64,000 bases of DNA from Rhodoplanes sp. (GCF_013377085.1 NZ_JACAAX010000003.1:62001-126000), one strand, 5' to 3'. Shown: positions 43,596 to 51,477, numbered from the stretch's first letter. A program made the numbers and translations. Notes: generated by a model not told the origin, from the letters alone.

Positions 43596-43614
43596 CCGTA
43601 TTTTGTAACATGAT
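43569..43614. promoter_or_regulatory. Two 15-bp direct repeats before paaA, candidate regulator sites
   Basis: CTTATGTAACAGGAT (43569-43583) and ATTTTGTAACATGAT (43600-43614) agree at 12 of 15 positions and start 31 bp apart, about three helical turns. Each has a TGTnACA dyad core. Their position over the paaA promoter suggests binding by a regulator, possibly PaaX. Confidence 0.45.
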
Positions 43615-43715
43615 CGCGAGCGTCGACCCGGCGATGCGCCGCCGCGGCATGGAATTGCGGCGCTGGTCGCGCGACGCTCGGCGGGGCGGCTGCCGGCAAG
43701 CTCTTGGTCGGACTA

Positions 43716-43735
43716 TTGATCGACCATCCGGTTAA
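43716..43735. promoter_or_regulatory. Candidate TetR operator 2 with overlapping tetR promoter
   Basis: TTGATCGACCATCCGGTTAA matches the paaG palindrome at 14 of 20 positions. A plus-strand promoter, TTGATC (43716-43721) and TATTTT (43738-43743) with a 16-bp spacer, overlaps it, so the repressor at 43811 would autoregulate. Confidence 0.55.
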
Positions 43736-43810
43736 TGTATTTTCGGGTGAACCGCCGCCGCGACCCGCGCCGTCGGCCGCGACAATCGACCGCAGGGAAG
43801 GGGAGCCGGA

Positions 43811-44461
43811 ATGGCTCGTACGCGCGCCCAGGACTACGACGCAAAGCGGGATGCAATTCTGCACCGCGCCGCCGAGCTGTTTGCCCGCCACGGCTATTCG
43901 GGCACCTCGATCACCATGATCGCGGAGGCCTGCGGCATGTCCAAGGCGCTGCTCTACCACTACTATTCCGACAAGGAGGCGCTCCTGTTCGACATCCTGT
44001 CGGCGCATCTGCAGGAGCTCATCGCGGCGGTGGAAAAGGCCGCCGCGAAGGCCGATGCGGCTGCGGACGAGCGCCTGTTCGCCATCGCGGCGGCGCTGCT
44101 GGACGAGTACCGCGACGCCGACGCCGAGCATCAGGTCCAGATCGCCAACCTGAAGCTCTTGCCGGACGCCAAGCAGGAGCAACTGCGCGCCATGGAGCGC
44201 AAGCTGGTCGGGATCTTTTCCGATGCGATCGCTGCAGCGGTGCCGTCGATCGGCGGCGGCCCGCTCCTGAAGCCACTCACCATGTCGTTGTTCGGCATGC
44301 TGAACTGGCACTATCTCTGGTTCCGCCCCGGCAAGGGGCTGGGCCGCGAGGACTATGCCCGGCTGGTCACGACGCTGATCGCGGCCGGCGCCGAATCGGC
44401 CGGCGCCGCCCTGGCGGCCCCGAGCGCTTCGGCGCCCGCCCGGCGCGCCGGCGGCGCATGA
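43811..44461 (+). CDS. paaR: TetR-family regulator, PaaR-like
   Basis: A 216-aa TetR repressor. The helix-turn-helix spans residues about 15-60 (ILHRAAELFARHGYSGTSIT, SKALLYHYYSDKEALLFD), and a C-terminal ligand domain includes LTMSLFGMLNWHYLWFRPG, as in regulators of acyl-CoA or aromatic-acid catabolism. By analogy with PaaR, phenylacetyl-CoA is the probable inducer. It is divergent from paaA and overlaps paaX by 4 bp. Three candidate operators (36584, 43716, 45472) suggest that it controls paaZ/paaG, itself and the Liv importer. Confidence 0.8.
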   Translation: MARTRAQDYDAKRDAILHRAAELFARHGYSGTSITMIAEACGMSKALLYHYYSDKEALLFDILSAHLQELIAAVEKAAAKADAAADERLFAIAAALLDEYRDADAEHQVQIANLKLLPDAKQEQLRAMERKLVGIFSDAIAAAVPSIGGGPLLKPLTMSLFGMLNWHYLWFRPGKGLGREDYARLVTTLIAAGAESAGAALAAPSASAPARRAGGA

Positions 44462-45360
44462 GCGCACGGCACTCCTCTCCTGTGGTGCGAAAACTGCCGC
44501 GCGCCGCGCTCGGCCAGATCGTCGATCGGCTCCACCACGAGCCGTCGCGCACCTGGTCGATCATCGTTACGGTCTACGGCGACGCGATCGTTCCGCGCGG
44601 CGGCAGCGTGTGGCTCGGCACGCTGTTGCTGTTCTTCAAGGAGCTGGGGATCGCCGGTGGGGTGGTTCGCACTGCGATGTCGCGGCTCGCGGCGGACGGC
44701 TGGCTCGAGCGCCACAAGGTCGGCCGCAACAGCTTCTACCGGCTTGCCGACAAGGGCCGCGAAACCTTCGCGGCGGCGACGCGGCACATCTATTCGGCGC
44801 GGCCGCCGGAATACCGCGGGCGGGTCGATCTCGTGCTGCTCGCCAACGGCCCCGGCCGCGAGGCCGTACGCGGCGCGTTCGATGCCGCCGGCTGGGGCTC
44901 GCCCTTGCCCGGCGTGTTCGTCGCGCCCGGATGGTCGCTGCCGACGGCGGCGGCGGGAGAGCTGGTCCTCGCGGTCGCCGGCGACGCGCCGGCGCTGCGA
45001 GACCTCGCCGCCCGGAGCTGGCCGCTCGACGCCACCGCCGACGCCTACCACCACTTCGTCGAGACGTTCGAGCCGCTGCGGGCCGCCCTCGGCAACGGGG
45101 CGGTCCCGAGCGACGCCGATGCGCTGGTCGCCCGCGTCCTGCTGATCCACGAATACCGACGCATCGTGCTGCGCGATCCGCTGCTGCCGGCCGCGCTTCT
45201 TCCGGAGGACTGGCCCGGCACCGCCGCCCGAGCGCTCTGCACCGCCCTCTACCGCGAACTGCTGGAGCCGTCGGAGCGCTGGCTCGATGCCCATGCGATC
45301 GACGAGAACGGCGCGCCGCTGCGGCGTGGCAAGGACGTGCTGCGCCGGTTCCGCTCCTGA
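44458..45360 (+). CDS. paaX: Phenylacetate operon repressor PaaX
   Basis: A 300-aa PaaX-family repressor. The N-terminal winged helix has AIVPRGGSVWLGTLLLFFKE, VRTAMSRLAADGWLERHKVG and RNSFYRLADKGRETFAAATR. The C-terminal domain ends with HEYRRIVLRDPLLPAALLPE and DWPGTAARALC, typical of PaaX. The family responds to phenylacetyl-CoA. The start ATG overlaps the tetR stop (ATGA), so the two regulators are translated together, an uncommon pairing. Confidence 0.93.
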   Translation: MSARHSSPVVRKLPRAALGQIVDRLHHEPSRTWSIIVTVYGDAIVPRGGSVWLGTLLLFFKELGIAGGVVRTAMSRLAADGWLERHKVGRNSFYRLADKGRETFAAATRHIYSARPPEYRGRVDLVLLANGPGREAVRGAFDAAGWGSPLPGVFVAPGWSLPTAAAGELVLAVAGDAPALRDLAARSWPLDATADAYHHFVETFEPLRAALGNGAVPSDADALVARVLLIHEYRRIVLRDPLLPAALLPEDWPGTAARALCTALYRELLEPSERWLDAHAIDENGAPLRRGKDVLRRFRS

Positions 45361-45471
45361 GCCTCGGGCCGCCTCGCGCCCGACGAAGGTCGGTCTCGGC
45401 AGCCGCCGCCGCGCCGGCTACACCGGAAACACTGCGACGAAACGGCATCCCCCCCCGAGCGCACGAAATCA

Positions 45472-45491
45472 TTGACCAATCGTTCGGTTAA
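45472..45491. promoter_or_regulatory. Candidate TetR operator 3 over the livK promoter
   Basis: TTGACCAATCGTTCGGTTAA matches the paaG palindrome at 17 of 20 positions. TTGACC (45472-45477) and TAGGCT (45495-45500), spaced 17 bp, may be the promoter for the Liv operon, with the operator covering the -35 and spacer. Confidence 0.65.
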
Positions 45492-45597
45492 TCTTAGGCT
45501 TCGAATGGCCGCCTCGCTCGCCTCCGTGCGGGCAGCGGCGTGAGAAGGCGGACCAACCGTCCTCGTCGACACGTCGACCCTTTGGGAGCAACGCCAG

Positions 45598-46776
45598 ATG
45601 CAACAGACCGCCGCCCGCCGGGCGCTGCGCGCCGCCGCCGTCGTCACATCCGTCACGATCACGTCCGCCCTGACGATCGGCCCGAGCCTCGCGGCCGACC
45701 CGATCAAGATCGGCTCCGTCCTCTCCGCCACCGGACCCGCGTCGTTCCTCGGCGATCCGGAGCAGAAGACGCTCAAGCTGTTTGTCGAGGCACTCAACAA
45801 GAAGGGCGGCATTCTCGGCCGGCCCGTCGAGCTGGTGCTCTACGACGACGGCGGCGACGCCAACAAGGCGCGCACCTTCGCCACCCGGCTGATCGAGGAC
45901 GACAAGGTCGTCGCCATGGTGGGCGGCACCACCACGGGCACCACCATGGCGATGATCCCGGTGTTCGAGGACGCCAAGATCCCGTTCATCTCGCTCGCCG
46001 GCGCCATCGAGATCGTCGAGCCGGTGCGTGCCTTCGTGTTCAAGACGCCGCACACCGACAAGACCGCCTGCCAGAAGATCTTCGAGGACATGAAGGCGCG
46101 CGGCCTCACCAAGATCGGCATGATCTCGGGCACAGACGGCTTCGGCAAGTCGATGCGGGCGCAGTGCATGAAGGTGATCGGCGACTACGGCATCACGGCG
46201 CTGGTCGACGAGAGCTACGGCCCGACCGACGCCGACATGACGCCGCAGCTCAACAAGATCAAGAACACGGCCGACGTGCAGGCGGTGCTCAATCCCGGCT
46301 TCGGCCAGGGCCCGGCGATCGTGACGCGCAACTACGCCCAGCTCGGCATCAAGCTGCCGCTCTATCAGTCGCATGGCGTCGCCTCGAAGAGCTTCATCGA
46401 GCTCGCCGGGCCGGCCGCCGAAGGCGTCCGGCTCCCGGCGCCCGCGCTGCTCATCGCCGACAAGCTCGCCGACACGGATCCGCAGAAGCCGGTCGTGATG
46501 GACTACAAGAAGAGCTACGAGACGGCGACCGGCCAGCCGGTGTCGACCTTCGGCGGCTACGGCTTCGACGGCATCCAGCTCCTGGTGAGCGCGATCGAGC
46601 GCGCCAAGTCGGTGGAGCCGCAGAAGATCCGCGACGCCATCGAAGGCACCAAGGGCCATGTCGGCGCCACCGGCCTCTACACGATGACGCCCACCGATCA
46701 CCTCGGCCTCGGAACGGAATCGTTCCACATGCTGGAGATCAAGGGTGGCGACTGGGTGCCGCAGGACAAGAAGTGA
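45598..46776 (+). CDS. Branched-chain-type ABC transporter substrate-binding protein (LivK-like)
   Basis: A 392-aa periplasmic binding protein of the type I Leu/Ile/Val family. The signal peptide (about 1-31) ends PSLAAD. The mature part starts PIKIGSVLSATGPASFLGDP, with GGILGRPVELVLYDDGGDAN and the FKTPHTDKTACQKIFEDM segment. This family often imports aromatic acids rather than amino acids. GGGAGCAACGCCAG precedes ATG 45598. A candidate TetR operator lies at its promoter, directly behind paaX, which makes phenylacetate or a precursor the likely ligand. Confidence 0.92.
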   Translation: MQQTAARRALRAAAVVTSVTITSALTIGPSLAADPIKIGSVLSATGPASFLGDPEQKTLKLFVEALNKKGGILGRPVELVLYDDGGDANKARTFATRLIEDDKVVAMVGGTTTGTTMAMIPVFEDAKIPFISLAGAIEIVEPVRAFVFKTPHTDKTACQKIFEDMKARGLTKIGMISGTDGFGKSMRAQCMKVIGDYGITALVDESYGPTDADMTPQLNKIKNTADVQAVLNPGFGQGPAIVTRNYAQLGIKLPLYQSHGVASKSFIELAGPAAEGVRLPAPALLIADKLADTDPQKPVVMDYKKSYETATGQPVSTFGGYGFDGIQLLVSAIERAKSVEPQKIRDAIEGTKGHVGATGLYTMTPTDHLGLGTESFHMLEIKGGDWVPQDKK

Positions 46777-46806
46777 GCTTTACCCGAGCCGCGCGGCACA
46801 GTCTCC

Positions 46807-46909
46807 GTCGTTCCGGGGCGCGGGCTGAAAGCCCGCGAGCCCGGAACCCATAACCCCGGTCGGTGAGTATGGATTCCGGGCTCGCCGCTTCGCGGCGCCC
46901 CGGAATGAC
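46807..46909. repeat. Palindromic intergenic repeat, family B (copy 3)
   Basis: Begins GTCGTTCCGGGGCGCGGGC and ends GCGCCCCGGAATGAC, with inner CCCGGAACCCATA facing TATGGATTCCGGG. It lies between livK and livH, where it may lower expression of the permease/ATPase genes relative to the binding protein. Confidence 0.88.
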
Positions 46910-46961
46910 GGGCCTGAATAGCGAGTCCCGTGTCAGACACGCCGCGCCGAAGAGAAGAAGA

Positions 46962-47834
46962 ATGGCCGAATTCCTCCAGCTCGTCTTCTCCGGCCTGACG
47001 ATCGGCGCCGTCTATGCGCTGGTCGCGCTCGGCTTCACGCTGGTCTACAACGCCTCCGACGTCATCAACTTCGCCCAGGGCGACTTCGTGATGATCGGCG
47101 GCATGGGGACGGTGTTCCTCATGGCCGCCGGGCTGTCGCTGCCGGTCGCCGCCATGATCGCCATCGTGGCCGCCGTGCTGGTCGGCCTGCTGCTGCATCG
47201 GCTCGCCATCGAGCCGGCGCGCGGCGCCTCGCCGGTGTCGCTGATCATGATCACGATCGGCGCCTCGATCTTCATCAAGGGCGTGGCGCAGCTCGTCTTC
47301 GACAAGCAGTTCCACTCGCTGCCCGCCTTCTCCGGCACGGCACCCATCGCGATCGGTGGCGCCACCATCCTGCCGCAGAGCTTCTGGGTGATCGGCGGCA
47401 TGTTTTGCGTGGTTGCCGGCCTGTGGCTGTTCCTGGAAAAAACCCTGATCGGCAAAGCCGTGCTGGCGACCGCCGCCAACCGGCTGGCGGCGCGGCTGGT
47501 CGGCATCAACGTCACCGTGGTGCTGGCGCTCGCCTTCGGCCTGTCGGCGGCGATCGGCGCGGTCGGCGGGATTCTGGTCACGCCGATCACGTTGACCCGC
47601 TACGACGTCGGCACGCTGTTCGCCCTGAAAGGTTTTGCCGCCGCCATGGTGGGCGGGATGGGCAATCCCATCGGCGCCGTCGTCGGCGGTCTGCTCATCG
47701 GTCTGATGGAAGCCTTCGGGGCCGGCTATCTCTCCTCCACCTACAAGGACGCGGTGGCCTTCGTCGCCATCCTGGTGGTGCTGCTGGTGATGCCGCAGGG
47801 CCTGTTCGGCCGCCGCGCCGTGGAGCGGGTGTGA
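46962..47834 (+). CDS. ABC transporter permease (LivH-like)
   Basis: A 290-aa inner-membrane permease with about eight hydrophobic segments. It has the LivH start VFSGLTIGAVYALVALGFTL, VINFAQGDFVMIGG and the late FAAAMVGGMGNPIGAVVGGL coupling region. ATG 46962 follows GAAGAAGA; an in-frame upstream ATG at 46863 lies inside the repeat element and was rejected. It is separated from livM by a perfect inverted repeat element. Confidence 0.93.
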   Translation: MAEFLQLVFSGLTIGAVYALVALGFTLVYNASDVINFAQGDFVMIGGMGTVFLMAAGLSLPVAAMIAIVAAVLVGLLLHRLAIEPARGASPVSLIMITIGASIFIKGVAQLVFDKQFHSLPAFSGTAPIAIGGATILPQSFWVIGGMFCVVAGLWLFLEKTLIGKAVLATAANRLAARLVGINVTVVLALAFGLSAAIGAVGGILVTPITLTRYDVGTLFALKGFAAAMVGGMGNPIGAVVGGLLIGLMEAFGAGYLSSTYKDAVAFVAILVVLLVMPQGLFGRRAVERV

Positions 47835-47903
47835 TGGCGCGAGCATGTGATCGGAATCGTCGGGGAGAGCCGTCGGACCTTTCGTTCGGCGTTCCGCTGC
47901 ATT

Positions 47904-48026
47904 CCCCCCACCCCCGACCCCTCCCCGCCATTCGCAACGGCGAATGGGGGGAGGGGAGCCGCAGCGCCTCTGCTCCCCTCCTCCCGCGCGCGAAGCGCGT
48001 GGCGGGGAGGGGTCGGGGGTGGGGGG
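47904..48026. repeat. Palindromic intergenic repeat, family D (27-bp perfect arms)
   Basis: The 27-bp arms at 47904-47930 and 48000-48026 are exact reverse complements (left arm CCCCCC-ACCCCCGACCCC-TCCCCGCCA). Inside are smaller hairpins, CGCCATTCG-CAA-CGGCGAATGG and CGCGCG-AAG-CGCGTGG. It fills most of the 223-bp livH-livM gap. Confidence 0.88.
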
Positions 48027-48057
48027 CAGCGGCCTGCGCCCAGCATGCGGGGATCCA

Positions 48058-49008
48058 ATGATGCTCCGAAAAATCCTCTCGTCCCGCATCGCCGTGCTGC
48101 TGCTGCTCGCTGCCATGATCGCGATCGTGCCGGTGCTGGCCCCGTCGTCGTTCTATCTGCGGGTCGCGGCGCTGGTGTGGATCTTCGGGCTCGCGGCGCT
48201 GGGGCTGACGATTCTCACCGGCTATGCGGGGCAGGTGAGCCTCGGGCACGCCGGCTTCCTCGGCATCGGCGCTTATGCGGTGGCGGTCGGGCCGGCCAAG
48301 CTCGGGCTCGATCCTCTGCTCTCGCTCCTGCTCGGTGCCGTGCTGTGCGGCCTCGTCGCCTATGCGGTGGGAAAGCCGATCCTGCGGCTGAAGGGCTACT
48401 ATCTCGCCATCGCGACGCTCGGCTTCGGCCTGATCGTTGCGCTGGTGTTGACCAGCGAGGGGGCGATCACGGGCGGCCCGGACGGCATGCAGGTGCCGCG
48501 GGTGGTGCTGTTCGGCTGGCGCATCGCCGGCGTCGTCCCCTGGTACTGGATTTCCGGGGGCGCCCTGCTGATCGGCGCGCTGCTCGCCCTCAACATTCTG
48601 GCGAGCCCGAGCGGACGGGCGCTGCGCGCCCTGCACGACAGCGAGGTTGCGGCGGCTGGCGTCGGCGTCGACGTCGCGGCCAAGAAGCTCGCGGCTTTCG
48701 TCATCAGCGGCGTCTATGCCGGCGTCGCCGGCAGCCTGCTGGCGCTGATGAACGGCTTCATCACGCCGGAGGCGGCCGGCTTCATGCACTCGATCGAGCT
48801 GGTCGCCATGGTGATCATCGGCGGGCTCGGCTCCGTGGTCGGCGCCGTGGTCGGCGCCGCCTTCCTGGTGGTGCTGCCGCAGGCCCTCACCGTGCTGCAG
48901 GAGTACGAGCAGGCCGTGCTCGGCCTCTTGATCATGGTGTTCATGATCGTGCTGCCGGCCGGCATCGTGCCGTCGCTCAGGCGCCTCGTGCTGGAGCGCG
49001 CCGCATGA
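48058..49008 (+). CDS. ABC transporter permease (LivM-like)
   Basis: A 316-aa permease of the LivM family with the signatures LGLTILTGYAGQVSLGHAGF, LRLKGYYLAIATLGFG and SIELVAMVIIGGLGSVVGAV. Two consecutive ATGs occur at 48058 and 48061; I used the first. The ribosome binding site is weak (GCGGGGATCC), perhaps because the upstream repeat replaced the original leader. The stop overlaps the livG start by 4 bp. Confidence 0.93.
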   Translation: MMLRKILSSRIAVLLLLAAMIAIVPVLAPSSFYLRVAALVWIFGLAALGLTILTGYAGQVSLGHAGFLGIGAYAVAVGPAKLGLDPLLSLLLGAVLCGLVAYAVGKPILRLKGYYLAIATLGFGLIVALVLTSEGAITGGPDGMQVPRVVLFGWRIAGVVPWYWISGGALLIGALLALNILASPSGRALRALHDSEVAAAGVGVDVAAKKLAAFVISGVYAGVAGSLLALMNGFITPEAAGFMHSIELVAMVIIGGLGSVVGAVVGAAFLVVLPQALTVLQEYEQAVLGLLIMVFMIVLPAGIVPSLRRLVLERAA

Positions 49009-49793
49009 CCATCCTCCAGGTGAACGATCTCGGCATCACGTTCGGCGGCCTGCGCGCCGTCGACGGGGTGTCGTTCCAGGTGTCGCTCGGCGAGGTGTTT
49101 TCCATCATCGGGCCGAACGGCGCCGGCAAGACGACGCTGTTCAACCTGGTCACCGGCATCTATCGGGCGGGGCGCGGCAGCATCCGGCTCGCCGGCGAGG
49201 ACGTCACCCAATTGGCGCCGCATCTGCTGGTCCGCCGCGGCATGGCGCGCACCTTCCAGAACCTGCAGATCTTCTTCCGCATGACGGCGATCGAGAACGT
49301 CATGGTCGGCAACCATCTCTCCGAGCGCACCTCGCTGCTCGCCGATCTGTTCGCGCTGCCTTCGGTCGCGCGGCAGAACCGCCGCACCCGCGAGCGCGCG
49401 CTGGAGCTGTTGGAGCGCGTCGGCCTCGCCCATCACGCCGAGACGACGGCCGGCGAGTTGTCCTACGGCGTGCTCAAGCGGCTGGAGATCGCCCGCGCGC
49501 TCGCGGCCGATCCGAAGGTGCTGCTGCTCGACGAGCCCGCCGCCGGCTGCAACGCCGTCGAGACCGAGGCGATCGACCGGCTGATCGGTCAGATCGCCGA
49601 GAGCGGCGTCGCCGTGGTGCTGATCGAGCACGACATGAAGCTGGTGATGAAGATCTCCGACCGCGTTCTGGTGCTCGCGCACGGCAAGCGCCTCGCCGAA
49701 GGCTCGCCCAGGGTGGTGCGCAACGATCCGGCCGTCGTCGCCGCCTATCTGGGCGAGCACGGCGCCAGGGAGGCCGATCGTGCTCACGGTTGA
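49005..49793 (+). CDS. ABC transporter ATP-binding protein (LivG-like)
   Basis: A 262-aa ATPase with Walker A GPNGAGKTT, the Q loop in RTFQNLQIF, signature LSYGVLKRLEIARAL (LSYG, as in LivG rather than LSGG), Walker B LLLDEPAAG and the H loop in VLIEHDMKL. ATG 49005 overlaps the livM stop. Its 3' end overlaps livF by 14 bp. Confidence 0.94.
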   Translation: MTILQVNDLGITFGGLRAVDGVSFQVSLGEVFSIIGPNGAGKTTLFNLVTGIYRAGRGSIRLAGEDVTQLAPHLLVRRGMARTFQNLQIFFRMTAIENVMVGNHLSERTSLLADLFALPSVARQNRRTRERALELLERVGLAHHAETTAGELSYGVLKRLEIARALAADPKVLLLDEPAAGCNAVETEAIDRLIGQIAESGVAVVLIEHDMKLVMKISDRVLVLAHGKRLAEGSPRVVRNDPAVVAAYLGEHGAREADRAHG

Positions 49794-50481
49794 TGGTCTC
49801 ACCTCGGCCTATGGCCGCATCGAGGTGCTGCACGCGGTGTCGCTCGACGTGGCGGCGGGCGAGATCGTCGCGCTCGTCGGCTCCAACGGCGCCGGCAAGA
49901 CGACGCTCTTGCGCACGCTCTCCGGCGTGCAGCCGGCGAGCGGTGGCCGCATCGTGTTCGAGGGCGAGGAGATCCAGCGCCTTCCGGCGCATGCCCGCGT
50001 CGTGCGCGGCATCTCCCAGTCGCCCGAGGGCCGGCAGGTGTTCGGGCCGCTGTCGGTCGAGGACAATCTGCGGCTCGGCGCCTTCCGCCGCAACGACGGC
50101 ACGGTGAACAGCCGGCTCGACGCCGTCTACACGATGTTCCCGGTGCTGTCCGAGCGCCGCCGCACGGCGGCATCGAGCCTGTCGGGCGGCCAGCAGCAGA
50201 TGCTCGCCATCGGCCGCGCCCTGATGGCGCAGCCCAAGCTCCTGCTGCTCGACGAGCCCTCGCTCGGCCTCGCGCCGCTGCTGGTCGATCAGATTCTCGA
50301 AGCCGTCGTGGACCTCAAGCGCAAGGGCATCACGGTGCTGCTGGTGGAGCAGAACGCCTCCGCGGCGCTCGCCATCGCCGACCGCGGCTATGTGCTCGAG
50401 GTCGGCCGCATCGTCCACGAAGGCAACGGTCAGGCCCTGCTGCAGGATCCGAAAGTGCGGGCGGCGTATCTGGGGGTGTGA
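49780..50481 (+). CDS. ABC transporter ATP-binding protein (LivF-like)
   Basis: A 233-aa ATPase with Walker A GSNGAGKTT, signature LSGGQQQMLAIGRAL, Walker B LLLDEPSLGL and the LLVEQNASAAL switch typical of LivF. GTG 49780 is the start and lies inside the end of livG, indicating coupling. It completes a five-gene livKHMGF-type importer downstream of the paa regulators. Confidence 0.94.
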   Translation: MLTVDGLTSAYGRIEVLHAVSLDVAAGEIVALVGSNGAGKTTLLRTLSGVQPASGGRIVFEGEEIQRLPAHARVVRGISQSPEGRQVFGPLSVEDNLRLGAFRRNDGTVNSRLDAVYTMFPVLSERRRTAASSLSGGQQQMLAIGRALMAQPKLLLLDEPSLGLAPLLVDQILEAVVDLKRKGITVLLVEQNASAALAIADRGYVLEVGRIVHEGNGQALLQDPKVRAAYLGV

Positions 50482-50538
50482 GCGTGGCGGGCGTGTACGG
50501 GCCGGGGCGTTGTTAATCGAAACAATGTGCCGTGAAGC

Positions 50539-50710
50539 ACCCCCCTCCCTGTCCCTCCCCCACAAGGGGGAAGGGAACGATGGACCCGCGGCTTTCTTTG
50601 TTTGCGGCTTTCCTTGCTTGAAGCCCGGCATTAATGGGTGTCGAGAGCGTTGCGACCCACCGCAGCCTGCTCCCTCCCCCCTTGGGGGGGAGGGTCGGGG
50701 AGGGGGGTAG
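50539..50710. repeat. Palindromic intergenic repeat, family C (copy 2)
   Basis: The left part (CACCCCCCTCCCTGTCCCTC to GGGAACG) is the reverse complement of the left part of copy 1 at 41924. The right part (CGCAGCCTGCTCCCTCCCCC to GGGGGGTAGGCCGCAGG) resembles the reverse complement of its right part. About 90 bp lie between the two hairpins. It follows livF and precedes the convergent MEKHLA gene. Confidence 0.7.
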
Positions 50711-50751
50711 GCCGCAGGCGACGGCCTGCGATGGGAGTTCCAAGCGCCGCG

Positions 50752-51213
50752 CTACCCCACCTCGGTCCATGTCGAAAACGTCGCCGCGGTGCCGCGCAAG
50801 GTGCCGGCTTCGTCGAGGAGCTGCCACACCAGCCCGTCCTCGATCCAGAACGTCTTCCCCGACTTCTTCACCCGCAGGCCGCGATAGCCGGCCACGTATC
50901 CGTTCGCCGCGACGGCGTCGAGGAAGCTCTGGCGCTCGGCGCGTTCCGGCGCCTTGGCCGAAAGGCGCGACGGCAGGCCGATGAACTCGTCCCAGGCGTA
51001 TTCGAAACAACGCTGCCCGGCCGCGTTGGCATAGACGAAGCGCGGATCGGCCTCGGTGTTGTGCGCCACCACGACGAAAGGCGCCTGCTCGTACAGCCAC
51101 GCCGCGTCGGCGCCGGGCGGCACCAGCGGTCGGCCGGTCAGCCGCGCGTAGCTCTCGGTCAGCAGCGCGAAGAAGTTGTCGTCGGTGCGGAGATCGGCGG
51201 AGAGGTCGGGCAT
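50752..51213 (-). CDS. MEKHLA domain-containing protein
   Basis: A 153-aa protein that is essentially one MEKHLA domain, a PAS-like sensor fold. Supporting segments are LTESYARLTGRPLVPP, the FVYANAAGQRCFEYAWDEF segment (NxAAxxxFGYxWDE) and KSGKTFWIEDGLVWQLLDE. Members may sense light, redox or ligands, but no function is firmly known to me. The start ATG 51213 is divergent from a TetR gene with 264 bp between them. Confidence 0.88.
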   Translation of the reverse strand: MPDLSADLRTDDNFFALLTESYARLTGRPLVPPGADAAWLYEQAPFVVVAHNTEADPRFVYANAAGQRCFEYAWDEFIGLPSRLSAKAPERAERQSFLDAVAANGYVAGYRGLRVKKSGKTFWIEDGLVWQLLDEAGTLRGTAATFSTWTEVG

Positions 51214-51384
51214 CGAGTCACTCGTTCCATGGGCACGAGGCCGCGTGGTAGCCGGGATTGTTTACGGCGCAAAGCCCGGCAGGCGCCCGCCGGCCTGTGC
51301 CGCGGCGGGGACCACGGGCGGACTGAGGGCATGACCGGCGCAATGCCCGGCGGAGCGCGCAGGTCTGCAGTGCCGGCTTCTCTT

Positions 51385-51410
51385 GCCTCAGTCAGTTGAC
51401 TGACTGAGGC
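51385..51410. promoter_or_regulatory. 26-bp palindrome, candidate operator of the adjacent TetR regulator
   Basis: The arms GCCTCAGTCAGT and ACTGACTGAGGC are perfect reverse complements around a TG centre. The site is 67 bp before the GTG start of the TetR gene and 172 bp from the divergent MEKHLA start. Size and symmetry fit a TetR dimer site. Confidence 0.65.
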
Positions 51411-51477
51411 GTCTGTGGTGGGCTCCGTGCCGCGCGCGGCTCGCGCCGAGATCGACAGGGGCCGCAAGGAGAGCGAC

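Noticed and set aside
44636-45472. Minus-strand open frame opposite paaX
   Set aside because: It is arginine/alanine-rich with no motif, whereas the plus strand encodes a clear PaaX.
46863-46961. Upstream in-frame start for the livH-like gene
   Set aside because: The added residues are encoded by the family B repeat, and ATG 46962 begins the conserved sequence.
39286-50710. Repeats as a possible CRISPR array
   Set aside because: Copies are dispersed kilobases apart, palindromic throughout, and have no regular spacers or cas genes.
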